Source of the DNA: Aestuariivita sp.
Lineage (GTDB): Bacteria; Pseudomonadota; Alphaproteobacteria; Rhodobacterales; Rhodobacteraceae
DNA length: 64,000 nt
Assembly: GCA_018401465.1 (NCBI GenBank)
Contig: JAGYKE010000004.1
Span: forward strand, 2,015,857-2,079,856
Reading direction: 5' to 3'
Each line of letters opens with the position of its first letter. The stretch's first letter is position 1. Of the stretch, positions 38,189 to 47,926 are shown in pieces. The notes beneath the pieces are model-generated. The model saw only the letters and a list, made by a program, of their open reading frames with translations. It made no database searches and was not told the DNA's origin. The translations under genes and the position numbers were made by a program.

Positions 38189-39631
38189 GTGACACGAGGG
38201 TTTGCAAGCGGGCTGATCTGGGGAGGTGTGATCTCGCTGACCGGGGCTGTGGCCCTGTCGCTGGCGACGCCGCTTTCCCCGCCGCCCGCGGTGGGCGATG
38301 CGGGCGCGCCGGTGACCGCGCCGCAGGCGATCCCCGACCGACCCGCGACCGCCCCTGCCGCCGACCCCGCGCCGCAGCCACCCGCCGATGCCGCCGCACC
38401 GGGTGCCCCCGTGCCCGACAGCATGGCGCCGGTGGCCGGGGCAACCGACCCGGCGGCCGCCCCCGTCGTCGGCGGCGCCACCCAGCTTGCCGCGCCGACC
38501 GCGCCCGTGGCCTCTGCGCTCTCACCCACGACGACCCCAGCGCCCTCGGCCCAGCCCACCCCCGCACCCACCCCGGCCCCCGCCGCAGCCGAGGCGCAGG
38601 CCTCCATCGCCACCGAACCCTCTCAGCCCAGCGCGCCTCCCGCTGCGGAAAGCTCGGGATTTGTGACCGAAACTCCGCCCGTAAGTCCGCCCGTAACTCC
38701 GCCCGTAACCGCGCCCGTAACCTCGGCCGAAGACCCCCCGGCGGCAGACCCCGCATCGGAAGAAACCGCGCCGCGCACCGCCGCGCTCCCGCAGGCAGGC
38801 ACAGACGCGACCACCGGCCCGACCATCGGCACGCCGGTCACCCCGCTCACCGACCGCGCGCCCGGCGCCTCGACCCGCCTACCGGTGGCAGGGGCCGATG
38901 CCCCGGCGCAGACCGCGCCTGCCCCGGAAGAGGCGGCTCCGGCCGACGATCTCCCGCCGATCCGTCGCTTCGCCGCGCCCTTCGACAACCCCGAAGCCAA
39001 ACCGCTCATGGCGATCGTTCTCATCGACGATGCCGCCTCGGTCGGGGCCGAGGCGCTGGCCAATTTCCCCTATCCGCTGACCTTCGCCATCAACCCGACC
39101 GATCCCGAGGCCGCCGCCAAGATGGCCCGTCACCGCGCCGCGGGCTTCGAGGTGATGGCTCTGGTCGATCTTGACCCTGCCGCCGCGCCGCAGGATGCCG
39201 AAACGGTGCTTGCCGCCACCTTCGCGCAACTGCCCGAAACCATTGGCGTGCTCGAAGGCCTGTCCGGCGGCATTCAGGGCAACCGCGCCCTGTCGGATCA
39301 GGTGACCGAAATCCTGCGCGACGGTGGCTATGGGCTCATGACCCAGGCCAACGGGCTCGATACCGTGCAGAAGCTTGCCCTGCGCGAAGGGGTGCCCGCC
39401 GCGGTCGTGTTCCGCGATTTCGACGGCGCGGGCCAGACGCCCACCGTGATGCGCCGCTTTCTCGATCAGGCGGCGTTCCGGGCAGGGCAGGGGGATGCGG
39501 TCGTGATGCTGGGCCGGGTGCGCCCCGACACGGTCAGCGCGCTGCTTCTGTGGGGTCTGCAGGACCGCGCCGCGCAGGTGCAGCTTGCGCCGGCCTCGGC
39601 TGTCCTGACCTCGGGCCTGCCGGGGGAGTGA
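38189..39631 (+). CDS. Divergent polysaccharide deacetylase (YibQ/DUF610 family), GTG start
   Basis: A 480-residue envelope protein. It starts with GTG 38189 (MTRGFASGLIWGGVISLTGA), giving a membrane anchor at residues 5-25. Residues 30-260 are a Pro/Ala/Thr-rich linker with a short VTPPVT-type repeat. The C-terminal 210 residues form the divergent polysaccharide deacetylase domain (LMAIVLIDDAASVGAEAL, FPYPLTFAINPTD, HRAAGFEVM). The family resembles NodB-type deacetylases but lacks the usual metal triad, and its function is not settled. It separates trpE from trpGDC on the opposite strand; a yibQ gene between trpE and trpGDC is known in R. sphaeroides. Confidence 0.85.
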   Translation: MTRGFASGLIWGGVISLTGAVALSLATPLSPPPAVGDAGAPVTAPQAIPDRPATAPAADPAPQPPADAAAPGAPVPDSMAPVAGATDPAAAPVVGGATQLAAPTAPVASALSPTTTPAPSAQPTPAPTPAPAAAEAQASIATEPSQPSAPPAAESSGFVTETPPVSPPVTPPVTAPVTSAEDPPAADPASEETAPRTAALPQAGTDATTGPTIGTPVTPLTDRAPGASTRLPVAGADAPAQTAPAPEEAAPADDLPPIRRFAAPFDNPEAKPLMAIVLIDDAASVGAEALANFPYPLTFAINPTDPEAAAKMARHRAAGFEVMALVDLDPAAAPQDAETVLAATFAQLPETIGVLEGLSGGIQGNRALSDQVTEILRDGGYGLMTQANGLDTVQKLALREGVPAAVVFRDFDGAGQTPTVMRRFLDQAAFRAGQGDAVVMLGRVRPDTVSALLLWGLQDRAAQVQLAPASAVLTSGLPGE

Positions 39632-39634
39632 CGC

Positions 39635-41146
39635 TCAGCCGTTGCCCGTCCGGGCAAAGCGTGCGGCATCCGCCGCCGCGCGGCGGATCGCATTCGACTT
39701 GTGGACCGTTTCCTCGTATTCCGCCTGCGGGTCGCTGTCGAAGACCACGCCGCCGCCCGCCTGAATATAGAGCGTTTCGTCCTTCACCACCGCCGTGCGC
39801 AGCGCGATGCACATGTCCATGTCGCCGCCCGCGCTGAAATAGCCCACGCCGCCGCCATAGACGCCGCGCCTTTCGGGCTCCAGCTCGTCGATGATCTGCA
39901 TCGCGCGCACCTTGGGCGCGCCGCTGACCGTGCCCGCGGGCATGCCGGCGAAGAACGCATCCAGTGCGTCGCAGCCTTCGACCAGTTCGCCCACCACGTT
40001 CGACACGATGTGCATGACGTGGGAATAGCGTTCGATGATGAACTGTTCCGTCGGGCGCACCGTCCCGATCTTCGCGACCCGCCCCACATCGTTGCGCCCA
40101 AGATCGAGCAGCATGAGATGTTCGGCCAGTTCCTTGGGATCGGCCAGCAGATCGGCCTCGAGCGCGCGGTCCTCTTCGGGCGTCGCCCCGCGCCTCCGCG
40201 TGCCCGCGATGGGGCGGATCGTCACCTCGCGGCCGAAGACGCGCACAAGGATCTCGGGGCTCGCCCCGATCACCTGGAAGCCGCCGAAGTTGAAATAGAA
40301 CATGAAGGGTGACGGGTTCGTCCGCCGGAGCGAGCGATAAAGCGCGAAGGGCGGCAACGGGAAGTCCTGCGCCCAGCGCTGGCTGGGGACGACCTGAAAG
40401 ATGTCGCCCGCGCGGATGTACTCCTTGGCGCGCTCCACCGCCGCACGATACCCTTCGGGCGTGAAGTTCGATACCGGCTCGCCCGGCTCGGCTGCCTCGC
40501 CCAGATTGCGGCTGGTGCCGGGAAGGCCCCGGTCCAGATCGCGCACCGCGTCCATCACCCGCTCGGCCGCCTGCGCATAGGCCGCGCGCGCCGACAGACC
40601 GCCGCCCGCCCAGGCGGGTGACACGACCGTCACCTCGCCCTTCACCCCGTCCAGCACGGCGATGACCGAGGGTCGGATCATCACTGCATCGGGCAGGTCC
40701 AGCGGATCGGGGTTCACATCGGGCAGGTGTTCGACATGGCGCACCATGTCATAGCCAAGATATCCGAACAGCCCCGCCGCCGCCTGCGGCAGGTCGTCGG
40801 GCAACGCGATCCTGCTTTCCGCGATCAGCGCGCGCAGGGATGCAAGCGGTGCCTCCGCCTCATCCTCGAAGGCCTGCGGGTCGAACCGGGCCGATCGGTT
40901 CAGCGACGCCGCCTTGCCCCGGCAGCGCCAGATCAGGTCGGGCTTCATCCCGATGATGGAATAGCGCCCGCGCACTTCGCCGCCCGTCACGCTTTCCAGC
41001 ATGAAGGCGTTTTCCGCCCCGCCCGTCAGCTTCAGCATCAGCGACACCGGCGTGTCGAGATCGGCGGCCAGCCGCGTGAAGACAACCTGATTCTCGCCCG
41101 CCTCATAGGCGCGGGCGAAATCCTCGTATGACGGCGTCAGCGCCAT
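39635..41146 (-). CDS. trpE: Anthranilate synthase component I
   Basis: A 503-residue TrpE, converting chorismate and ammonia to anthranilate. The C-terminal chorismate-binding domain has VVPSQRWAQDFPLPPFALYR, IAGTRRRGATPEEDRALEADL, DLGRNDVGRV and MPAGTVSGAPKVRAMQIIDE. The N-terminal region should hold the tryptophan feedback site. Its ATG directly follows the ppiD stop (TGA then ATG), so it is probably cotranscribed with ppiD. No leader peptide or attenuator is visible. Confidence 0.97.
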   Translation of the reverse strand: MALTPSYEDFARAYEAGENQVVFTRLAADLDTPVSLMLKLTGGAENAFMLESVTGGEVRGRYSIIGMKPDLIWRCRGKAASLNRSARFDPQAFEDEAEAPLASLRALIAESRIALPDDLPQAAAGLFGYLGYDMVRHVEHLPDVNPDPLDLPDAVMIRPSVIAVLDGVKGEVTVVSPAWAGGGLSARAAYAQAAERVMDAVRDLDRGLPGTSRNLGEAAEPGEPVSNFTPEGYRAAVERAKEYIRAGDIFQVVPSQRWAQDFPLPPFALYRSLRRTNPSPFMFYFNFGGFQVIGASPEILVRVFGREVTIRPIAGTRRRGATPEEDRALEADLLADPKELAEHLMLLDLGRNDVGRVAKIGTVRPTEQFIIERYSHVMHIVSNVVGELVEGCDALDAFFAGMPAGTVSGAPKVRAMQIIDELEPERRGVYGGGVGYFSAGGDMDMCIALRTAVVKDETLYIQAGGGVVFDSDPQAEYEETVHKSNAIRRAAADAARFARTGNG

Positions 41147-42988
41147 TCACTGAAAGCTCGACAGGACCGCGTTCAGCGCGCGTTCGTCCACCATGGGCTC
41201 GGCCCGCAGGCGCACGTCGCGCAGGTATTCCTGAAACAGCGCCTCGGCCAGCGTCTGGTCAAGCTCGGTCTGCAGCGCCTCCGCAAGGCGGCCCATGTCG
41301 CCCGCGCGGTCGGCCGGTTCGACGCCGTCTAGCCGCACGATCGTCACAATGCCGCCTGCCGGAATGACCCGCAGGTCGCCTTCCTCCATCTCGAAGACCT
41401 GCGCTATGAAGCCCGGCGGCGTGCCTTCGACAAAGGCCGACCGCGTCAGCCCGCGTTCGGTCCGGACAGTCAGGCCCGTCGCCGCGAAATCGCCGGTGGT
41501 TGCAAGGCCCGCGACGATCCCCGTCGCCTGCGCGGCCAACGCGTCCTGAATGCGGGCGCGCTCGACGTCTTCGGCCACGCGGGGGCGCGCATCCTCGAAG
41601 GGTTCGGGGCGGGGCGGCAGAACCTCGTCCACGCGGATTGCGAAAAGGCTGCCATCCTCAAGGAACGCGGTTTCCGGAAAATCGTCCGCGCCCGCCGTCG
41701 CTGCCGCCTGACGGAAGGCGGCATAGGCGGCGATGCCCTCGAAGCTCTCCTCGGACCAGTCGGTGCGCTCCAGCGTCATTGCCGTCTCTTCTGCCAGTTC
41801 CTCGAGCGTCGCGCCACCCGCCAGCATGTCCTCGATCGGCTGGGCCTGCGCTTCGATCGCGCGGCGCGCGCTGTCTTGTGCAAGGTCCTCCCGCAGGTCG
41901 CCGCGCGCCTCTTCGAAGGTGACTTCCTGCGCTGCGAGAACCGCGTTCACCCGGAAAAGCGCAGGCCCCAGATCGGATGGCAGTGGACCGACCACATCGC
42001 CTACCTCTGCCGCGAAGACGGCAGCACCCGCCGCGCCCAGATCGCCCTCGGTAACGTCGCCCAGATCGACATCCGACAGATCAAGCCCGCGCTGATCCAC
42101 CAGAAGCTCGAAGGTCGTGCCGCCCACCTGCAACTGCGCCGCGGCGTCCTGCGCGGCGGCCTCGTCCGCGAAGACCAGCCGTTCCACCAGCCGCCGTTCG
42201 GGCTGTACGAAGTCGGACAGCCGCGCGTCATAGGCGTCGCGCAGGGCGGCCTCGTCGATCTCGACCTCGTCCAGCATCATCTCGGGCGTGAGCACGACAT
42301 AGCTGATGCGCTTGGTTTCGGGCAGGGTGTAATCGCCGGTGTTGGCGTCATACCAGGCGCGTTCCTCGGCCTCGGTGGCCGGGGGCAGGGGCTCGGCCAG
42401 GTCCTCGGGGCCAAGCCGGGCCCAGGTGAAGCCGCGCCGCTGGCCCAGATATTCCACGATCACGTCGGTCAGCGTCGCGGGCATCGCCGCGCCGCCGATG
42501 ATCGCCGCCTGCACCAGCGTGCGCGCGGCCTCGCGGCGCAGGTCGGCCTCGAACTCGGCCTCGGTGATCCCGGCCTGTTGAAGCGAGAAGCGATAGGCCT
42601 CGCGGTCGAAACTGCCGTCGAGCCCCTGGAAGGCCCGGATCGCAACGATCTCGCGCTGCAGGTTCTGATCTCCGATCGACAGGCCCATCGACGCCGTCTC
42701 GCTGTCAAGCGACGCGATCGTGATCAGCCGCCCCAGCACAGCCTGGTCGATCCCCATGGCGCGCACCTGGTCCATCGGCAGCGCCTGCCGGGTCTGTTGC
42801 TGGAACGCGTTGATCTCGCGCTGCAATTCGCGCGCATAGGCATCTACGGCGACGGTTTCGTCGCCGACCCGCGCGATGGTGCGCACCGTGCCCGAGAGGC
42901 TGGTCGCGCCGAAGCCAGCAAGGCCCACGAACAGAAGACCCAGAAGGATCCAGACGAAGGTCTTCGAAAGGCTGGAACGCGCGGCCAT
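41147..42988 (-). CDS. PpiD-type peptidylprolyl isomerase
   Basis: A 613-residue periplasmic chaperone anchored by one N-terminal membrane segment (TFVWILLGLLFVGLAGFGA). A SurA-like N-terminal region runs from about residue 40 to 190; the parvulin-type domain lies around 240-370 (LPETKRISYVVLTPEMML, then LSDVDLGDVTEGDLGAAG), without an obviously intact catalytic set. PpiD helps outer-membrane and periplasmic proteins as they leave the Sec translocon. It is followed directly by trpE. Confidence 0.9.
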   Translation of the reverse strand: MAARSSLSKTFVWILLGLLFVGLAGFGATSLSGTVRTIARVGDETVAVDAYARELQREINAFQQQTRQALPMDQVRAMGIDQAVLGRLITIASLDSETASMGLSIGDQNLQREIVAIRAFQGLDGSFDREAYRFSLQQAGITEAEFEADLRREAARTLVQAAIIGGAAMPATLTDVIVEYLGQRRGFTWARLGPEDLAEPLPPATEAEERAWYDANTGDYTLPETKRISYVVLTPEMMLDEVEIDEAALRDAYDARLSDFVQPERRLVERLVFADEAAAQDAAAQLQVGGTTFELLVDQRGLDLSDVDLGDVTEGDLGAAGAAVFAAEVGDVVGPLPSDLGPALFRVNAVLAAQEVTFEEARGDLREDLAQDSARRAIEAQAQPIEDMLAGGATLEELAEETAMTLERTDWSEESFEGIAAYAAFRQAAATAGADDFPETAFLEDGSLFAIRVDEVLPPRPEPFEDARPRVAEDVERARIQDALAAQATGIVAGLATTGDFAATGLTVRTERGLTRSAFVEGTPPGFIAQVFEMEEGDLRVIPAGGIVTIVRLDGVEPADRAGDMGRLAEALQTELDQTLAEALFQEYLRDVRLRAEPMVDERALNAVLSSFQ

Positions 42989-43046
42989 GACACCCCCTTA
43001 AATTATGCTTGCCCGTCCATACGACGCAAGGGTTTGAGGGGCAAGA

Positions 43047-44231
43047 TCAGAAGGGCAGGGCCTGCAGCCGCGCGAAAAGCTGCGCGATCCCGTCGCGGTC
43101 GAGATTTGCGAAGGCCACGCGCAATTGCCGCGCGCCTTGCGGATCGTCCGCGGGCATGAACATCGTCCCCGGCAGGGCAAGAATACCCGCCGCCGACACC
43201 ATGCGGCGGCACAGATCGTCCGACGCCATGTCGAACGGATGACGCATATAGGCAAAGTAGGCGCCGACCCCCATCAGGCCCCATCCCTTCGCCGCCAGCG
43301 CCGGGAACCCCGTCTCGACCGCCGCGCGGCGCGCGAGGATCTCGTCGCGTTCACCCGCCAGCCACTGGCCAAGGTTGCGCATCCCCCACAGCGCCGCGAT
43401 CTGGCCCAGTTGCGGCGGGCAGATCGCCACGGTGTCGAGGAACTTCTCGACCTCGGCCAGCCGCGCCTCGGAGGCCACCATCGCGCCGACCCGGTGCCCG
43501 GTCAGCCGGTAGGATTTCGAGAAGGAATAGAGATGGATCAGCGTATCGGCCCAATCGGGGTCGCGGAACAGATCATGCGGCGCGCCCGACACCGAATGGA
43601 AATCGCGATAGGTCTCGTCCACGATCAGCGCGACGCCCCGCGCGCGCGCCAGATCAAGAAAGGCGCGGATCAGATCGGCGGGGTATTCCACCCCGCCCGG
43701 GTTGTTCGGCGTGACGAGCACGATGGCCCGCGTGCGCGGCCCGATCAGCGCCGCCGCGCGGTCCGGGTCGGGCAGCAGTCTGTCGTCGGTGGCGAGCGGC
43801 ACGGTGCGCACACCGGACATGTCCAGCCACATTTTATGGTTGAAATACCATGGCGTTGGCAGGATGACTTCATCCCCTGCGCCAACCAGCGTCGCCATCG
43901 TGGCGGTGAAGGCCTGATTGCAGCCCGACGTGATGCAGACCTGCGCCGCCCCGACATCGCCGCCGTAATGCGCATTGCAGTTGGCCGCGAATTCCGCCCG
44001 CAGGTCCGGCAGACCCAGAACGGGGCCGTAAAGATGCGCGGCGTCGTTCGTCAGCGCGGCGTCCGCGATCGCCTCGCGCAGCGCGCGCGGCGGCGGCGCG
44101 ACGGGGGCGGCCTGGCTCACGTTGATCAGCGGCCGCTCGGGCGGGAAATGAACACCGTCCAGCCAGCGCCGCGCCTCCATCACCGGCGGCGCCTCGGTTC
44201 CGGCCATCGCGGGATTGAGGGGCAGGGTCAT
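43047..44231 (-). CDS. Fold-type I pyridoxal-phosphate aminotransferase
   Basis: A 394-residue class I/II aminotransferase. The PLP lysine is in LYSFSKSYRLTGHRVGAMV near residue 240. PLP-phosphate and cofactor residues are in CITSGCNQAF, LVTPNNPGGVEYP and VDETYRDFHS. The substrate is uncertain: such enzymes in this order are usually annotated only as aminotransferase. ATG 44231 (MTLPLNPAMAG) has GAGGGG upstream and lies 7 bp from the gpt stop, so it may be the second gene of a gpt operon. Confidence 0.9.
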   Translation of the reverse strand: MTLPLNPAMAGTEAPPVMEARRWLDGVHFPPERPLINVSQAAPVAPPPRALREAIADAALTNDAAHLYGPVLGLPDLRAEFAANCNAHYGGDVGAAQVCITSGCNQAFTATMATLVGAGDEVILPTPWYFNHKMWLDMSGVRTVPLATDDRLLPDPDRAAALIGPRTRAIVLVTPNNPGGVEYPADLIRAFLDLARARGVALIVDETYRDFHSVSGAPHDLFRDPDWADTLIHLYSFSKSYRLTGHRVGAMVASEARLAEVEKFLDTVAICPPQLGQIAALWGMRNLGQWLAGERDEILARRAAVETGFPALAAKGWGLMGVGAYFAYMRHPFDMASDDLCRRMVSAAGILALPGTMFMPADDPQGARQLRVAFANLDRDGIAQLFARLQALPF

Positions 44232-44238
44232 GTGCCCC

Positions 44239-44739
44239 TCACGCGCCCCGGTAGGGTTCGACATATTGCAGCGCCATGTCCCAGGGGAAGAAGATCCAGG
44301 TGTCCTGGCTCACCCCGGTGATGAAGGTATCGACCTGCGGTTCGCCCTTGGGCTTGGCATAGACGGTGGCGAAATGCGCGCGGGGATAGAGCCGGCGCAC
44401 CAGTTCCAGCGTCTTGCCCGAGTCGACCAGGTCATCGACGATCAGCACGCCTTCGCCATCGCCCATCATCGCGGCGTCGGGCGCCTTGAGCACCGTGGCC
44501 TCGGTCTGGTTCTGGTGGTCATAGCTTTTCACGCTGATCGTATCGACCGTGCGGATGTCGAGTTCGCGCGCCACGATCATCGCGGGTGCCATGCCGCCGC
44601 GTGTGATCGCCACCACCGCGCGCCATGCGCCGTTGTCAGGGCCCTTGCCATCCAGCCGCCAGGCCAGCGCGCGGCTGTCGCGGTGAATCTGGTCCCAGCT
44701 GACGTGAAACCCCTTTTCGTGCGGCAGACGTTCCTTCAT
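44239..44739 (-). CDS. gpt: Xanthine phosphoribosyltransferase
   Basis: A 166-residue purine salvage enzyme making XMP (and GMP) from PRPP. The PRPP loop is [15 protein letters not shown], and the N-terminal [20 protein letters not shown] and [18 protein letters not shown] blocks match Gpt rather than Hpt. Tetrameric and peripheral to the membrane by family knowledge. It follows fabI by 16 bp on the same strand. Confidence 0.96.
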   Translation of the reverse strand: MKERLPHEKGFHVSWDQIHRDSRALAWRLDGKGPDNGAWRAVVAITRGGMAPAMIVARELDIRTVDTISVKSYDHQNQTEATVLKAPDAAMMGDGEGVLIVDDLVDSGKTLELVRRLYPRAHFATVYAKPKGEPQVDTFITGVSQDTWIFFPWDMALQYVEPYRGA

Positions 44740-44755
44740 CGCGGCCCCCCAAGCC

Positions 44756-45562
44756 TCAGGTCTTCGAGATGTCGGGCGCGTCGACCGCCTTCATGCCGAC
44801 AACATGGTATCCTGCGTCGACATGCAGGTTCTCGCCCGTGGTGCCGCTGCCCAGATCCGACAGGAGGAACAGCGCGGCCTTGCCCACATCCTCGATCGTC
44901 ACGTTGCGGCGCAGCGGCGAATTGTATTCGTTCCACTTCATGATGTAGCGGAAATCGCCGATGCCGCTGGCGGCAAGCGTCTTGATCGGACCCGCGCTGA
45001 TCGCGTTGACGCGGATGCCGTCCTTGCCCAGATCCTCGGCCAGATACTTGACCGACGCCTCCAGCGCCGCCTTGGCCACGCCCATCACGTTGTAATGCGG
45101 CATGACCTTTTCCGCGCCGTAATAGGTCAGCGTCACCGCCGACCCACCGGCGGTCATCATCTTCTCGGCGCGCTGCATGACGGCCGTGAACGAATAGACC
45201 GAGATGTCCATAGACATGACGAAGTTCGCGCGGCTGGTGTCGACATAGCGGCCGCGCAATTCGTTCTTGTCGGAAAACCCGATGGCATGGACGATGAAGT
45301 CCAGACTGTCCCAGCGCGTCTTAAGCCCGTCGAACAGCGCATCGATCGACGCCTCGTCGCCGACGTCGCAGGGCAGGACGATGTCACTGCCCAGTTCCGC
45401 CGCCAAGGGATCGACGCGCTTCTTCAGCGCCTCGCCCTGGTAGGAGAATGCCAGCTGCGCACCGGCCCCCGCGAGCGCCTGCGCGATGCCCCAGGCGATG
45501 GACTTGTCATTGGCAAGCCCCATGATCAGGCCGCGCTTGCCGGCCATCAGATTACTTGACAT
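44756..45562 (-). CDS. fabI: Enoyl-ACP reductase (NADH)
   Basis: A 268-residue short-chain reductase completing fatty-acid elongation cycles. FabI-type signatures: [16 protein letters not shown], and the active site [21 protein letters not shown], with Tyr147/Tyr157 and Lys164 (Tyr-x6-Lys). [15 protein letters not shown] is the substrate-binding loop. The spacing of Tyr and Lys is that of FabI, the triclosan-sensitive type. Divergent from pdxH. Confidence 0.97.
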   Translation of the reverse strand: MSSNLMAGKRGLIMGLANDKSIAWGIAQALAGAGAQLAFSYQGEALKKRVDPLAAELGSDIVLPCDVGDEASIDALFDGLKTRWDSLDFIVHAIGFSDKNELRGRYVDTSRANFVMSMDISVYSFTAVMQRAEKMMTAGGSAVTLTYYGAEKVMPHYNVMGVAKAALEASVKYLAEDLGKDGIRVNAISAGPIKTLAASGIGDFRYIMKWNEYNSPLRRNVTIEDVGKAALFLLSDLGSGTTGENLHVDAGYHVVGMKAVDAPDISKT

Positions 45563-45666
45563 ACACCGCGCTCCGCCCAGCTTCCCTCCGGGCAGCATTA
45601 GGCGATTGACCGGGCGCCTTCAAGCCCGCCCCGCCCACGTGCACGACCAAGGAAAGGCCCCGATCC

Positions 45667-46272
45667 ATGACCGACCGAGACGGCATCTTCGCAGGCGACG
45701 ATCCCTTCGCCATTGCCCGGCGCTGGCTGACCGAAGCCGAAGCGACCGAACCCAACGACCCCAACGCCATTGCGCTGGCCACCGTCGACAACACCGGCCT
45801 GCCGAATGTGCGCATGGTGCTTCTGAAGGATGTCGAGGACGACGCCTTCGTCTTCTACACCAATTACGAAAGCCGCAAAGCGGCCGAGATCGACGGAGCA
45901 GGCAAGGCCGCCTTCGTGCTGCACTGGAAGTCGCTGCGCCGCCAGATCCGAGTGCGCGGTATCGTCACCAAGGAAGACGGTCCTCAGGCAGATGCCTATT
46001 TCGCCTCGCGTTCACTCAAAAGCCGTCTTGGCGCCTGGGCCTCGCGCCAGTCGCGGCCGCTGTCGTCGCGCCTGTCGCTGATGGGCGAGGTCGCCAAGAT
46101 CACCGCGCGCTTCGGCACGAACCCGCCGCGCCCGCCTTTCTGGGGCGGCTACCGCATCGCCCCTGTCGAGATCGAATTCTGGGCCGATGGTGACTTCCGC
46201 TTGCACGACCGCTTCCGTTTCACCCGTGCGACGCAGGCGGACGGCTGGTCGATCGAGCGGCTGAACCCTTGA
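45667..46272 (+). CDS. pdxH: Pyridoxamine/pyridoxine 5'-phosphate oxidase
   Basis: A 201-residue FMN enzyme that makes pyridoxal 5'-phosphate with oxygen. FMN-binding blocks [20 protein letters not shown] and [16 protein letters not shown] are intact, as is the C-terminal [14 protein letters not shown] and HDRFRF. ATG 45667 follows a GGAAAGGC. It is separated from fabI by 104 bp of divergent promoter DNA. Confidence 0.97.
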   Translation: MTDRDGIFAGDDPFAIARRWLTEAEATEPNDPNAIALATVDNTGLPNVRMVLLKDVEDDAFVFYTNYESRKAAEIDGAGKAAFVLHWKSLRRQIRVRGIVTKEDGPQADAYFASRSLKSRLGAWASRQSRPLSSRLSLMGEVAKITARFGTNPPRPPFWGGYRIAPVEIEFWADGDFRLHDRFRFTRATQADGWSIERLNP

Positions 46273-46383
46273 ATTTCACGTCGCACGAAGTGCAAAACTA
46301 TTGATTTTAAAAAACAACTTTCATCTTGGACCCTGCGCTCGTTTTTGTGCGATACTTATATCAGTGTTTTGGGGGTATGAGCG

Positions 46384-46923
46384 TTGGCCTTGGGAGAAAA
46401 GCAAACCGAAATCCTGCATGTCGCCGGACACGTTAAATGGTTCGACGCATCAAAGGGTTTCGGCTTTATCGTTGCGGATGAAGGCGGATCGGACGTGTTG
46501 TTGCACGTGAACGTCCTGCGCAACTTCGGTCAGAATTCTGTCGCCGACGGCGCCCGGATCGAGGTGAATGCCCACCGCACCGACCGTGGGGTTCAGGCGA
46601 CCGAGGTACTGCAGATCGAGGCACCCGCAAAGGGGACCGCGGCTCTCGCCGACCTCGCCGATCTCGAAGACGTGTCGATCGAGGATCTGCCGCTGGAACC
46701 TGCGCGCGTCAAATGGTTCGACAAGGGTAAGGGATTCGGGTTTGCAAACATCTTCGGAAAATCTGAAGATATCTTCCTGCACAAGGAAGTGGTGCGGCAA
46801 TCCGGAATGTCCGACCTTCAGCCCGGCGAAGCGCTGGCGCTGCGGGTGATCGAAGGACGGCGGGGCCGCATGGCCGCCGAGGTTCACCCGTGGGAAGACG
46901 CGCTCTCCTCAGACATTTCCTGA
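46384..46923 (+). CDS. Double cold-shock-domain protein, TTG start
   Basis: A 179-residue protein with two cold-shock domains joined by an acidic linker. Domain 1 has GHVKWFDASKGFGFIVADEG (RNP1 KGFGFI) and SDVLLHVNVL; domain 2 has ARVKWFDKGKGFGFANIFG and EDIFLHKEVV. Such two-domain proteins are standard in alphaproteobacteria and bind single-stranded nucleic acid, often growth-phase or cold controlled. The start is TTG 46384 with GGGGG upstream; an ATG at 46377 is in another frame. The 111-bp upstream region is clearly AT-rich. Its 3' end overlaps the DUF192 gene by 34 bp. Confidence 0.88.
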   Translation: MALGEKQTEILHVAGHVKWFDASKGFGFIVADEGGSDVLLHVNVLRNFGQNSVADGARIEVNAHRTDRGVQATEVLQIEAPAKGTAALADLADLEDVSIEDLPLEPARVKWFDKGKGFGFANIFGKSEDIFLHKEVVRQSGMSDLQPGEALALRVIEGRRGRMAAEVHPWEDALSSDIS

Positions 46924-47369
46924 TCGCGCTGGCGCTGGCCACATGGGCGGCGCAGGCTGGCGCCGCCTGTCGCGATGATCGCGTTTCACTGCGTGGCCCC
47001 TGGGGCGCCGCCAGCTTCACGGTCGAGATTGCCGACGATCCTCAGGAGCGCGGGCGGGGCCTCATGTTCCGAGAAACGCTCGGTATCTCGCAGGGCATGC
47101 TCTTCATCTACGAGCGACCGCAAGACGCGCGCTTCTGGATGAAGAACACGCTCATCCCGCTCGACATGATCTTCGTCGACCCCGCAGGCACGGTGCGCCA
47201 TGTCCATCACCGCGCGGTGCCGGGCGATCTGACGCCCATCAGCGGTGGCGACGGCATCCTCAAGGTGCTGGAAATCAACGGCGGCCTTGCCGAACGTCTG
47301 GGCATCGCGCCGGGAACCGAGCTGCAGCACCCCTCCATCGACCAAGCGCGCGCCGTCTGGCCCTGTTAG
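46890..47369 (+). CDS. DUF192 family secreted protein, GTG start
   Basis: A 159-residue protein with a Sec signal peptide (RHFLIALALATWAAQAGAA) and one DUF192 domain: DPQERGRGLMFRETLG, MLFIYERPQDARFWMKNTLI and PLDMIFVDPAGTVRHVHH. The family is periplasmic or exported, of unknown function. It starts at GTG 46890 inside the 3' end of the cold-shock gene, with GAGG eight bases upstream, so the two genes overlap by 34 bp in different frames. It precedes tRNA-Pro. Confidence 0.85.
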   Translation: MGRRALLRHFLIALALATWAAQAGAACRDDRVSLRGPWGAASFTVEIADDPQERGRGLMFRETLGISQGMLFIYERPQDARFWMKNTLIPLDMIFVDPAGTVRHVHHRAVPGDLTPISGGDGILKVLEINGGLAERLGIAPGTELQHPSIDQARAVWPC

Positions 47370-47412
47370 CCCTTTTCAAACCCGCAGAGCGGCGATAGGA
47401 ACGGCATCGGTC

Positions 47413-47489
47413 CGGGGCGTGGCGCAGTCTGGTAGCGCACCTGTTTTGGGAACAGGGGGTCGTAGGTTCGAATCCTGCCGCCCCGACCA
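47413..47489 (+). tRNA. tRNA-Pro (anticodon TGG)
   Basis: A 77-nt tRNA with acceptor CGGGGCG / CGCCCCG, D arm GGCGCAGTCTGGTAGCGC, anticodon stem CCTGT / ACAGG with loop TTTGGGA (anticodon TGG), T loop GGTTCGAATCC and an encoded CCA end. No intron. It reads CCN proline codons by wobble. Confidence 0.98.
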
Positions 47490-47494
47490 CGCCC

Positions 47495-47926
47495 TCACTC
47501 GGGCACGCCACCCGCGCGGGCATAGAGCGCAGCAACGTTGCGGCGCATCCGCGGGTCGGTGAACAGGATGCGCACCGCATCGCCCTCCCGCTGGGGCACA
47601 TTCACGAAAACCTCGTTCGACACCAGATAGCTTGCCGCCTCCGGCTCAGCGCGGAACCGCACGACAAGTTGCGGCAGATCCTCAAGCATTCCGTCGAACG
47701 CCAGAAGGATCGACGCGGTCAGGTCCGGGGGCATCAGTTCGCGGCATTCCACGCTGTTGCGGTCGGTGACGACGAAGCTGCGCGCAGGCCCGGTGCACGA
47801 CACGCGGAAGGCATCGAAGAGCGCCTGCGGATATCCCGGGAATCGCGCCTTGCCGCTGGACAGCTCGGGCGCGGGTACCGCGCAGGCGATCAGGGCGAAC
47901 GGGGCCAGAAGAACGGGCAAACGCAT
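47495..47926 (-). CDS. Hypothetical lipoprotein
   Basis: A 143-residue protein beginning [20 protein letters not shown]: a lipoprotein signal peptide with the lipobox Leu-Ile-Ala-Cys and Cys15 as the lipidated residue. The mature part has no motif I recognise, though the [23 protein letters not shown] segment has two cysteines that could form a disulfide. ATG 47926 is chosen because a GGAGATAT precedes it and gives the signal peptide; an upstream extension is meaningless. It ends just after the tRNA-Pro gene, on the opposite strand. Confidence 0.8.
   Translation of the reverse strand: MRLPVLLAPFALIACAVPAPELSSGKARFPGYPQALFDAFRVSCTGPARSFVVTDRNSVECRELMPPDLTASILLAFDGMLEDLPQLVVRFRAEPEAASYLVSNEVFVNVPQREGDAVRILFTDPRMRRNVAALYARAGGVPE

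Noticed and set aside
41147-41160. trp leader peptide and attenuator before trpE
   Set aside because: trpE abuts the ppiD stop with no leader space and no run of Trp codons.
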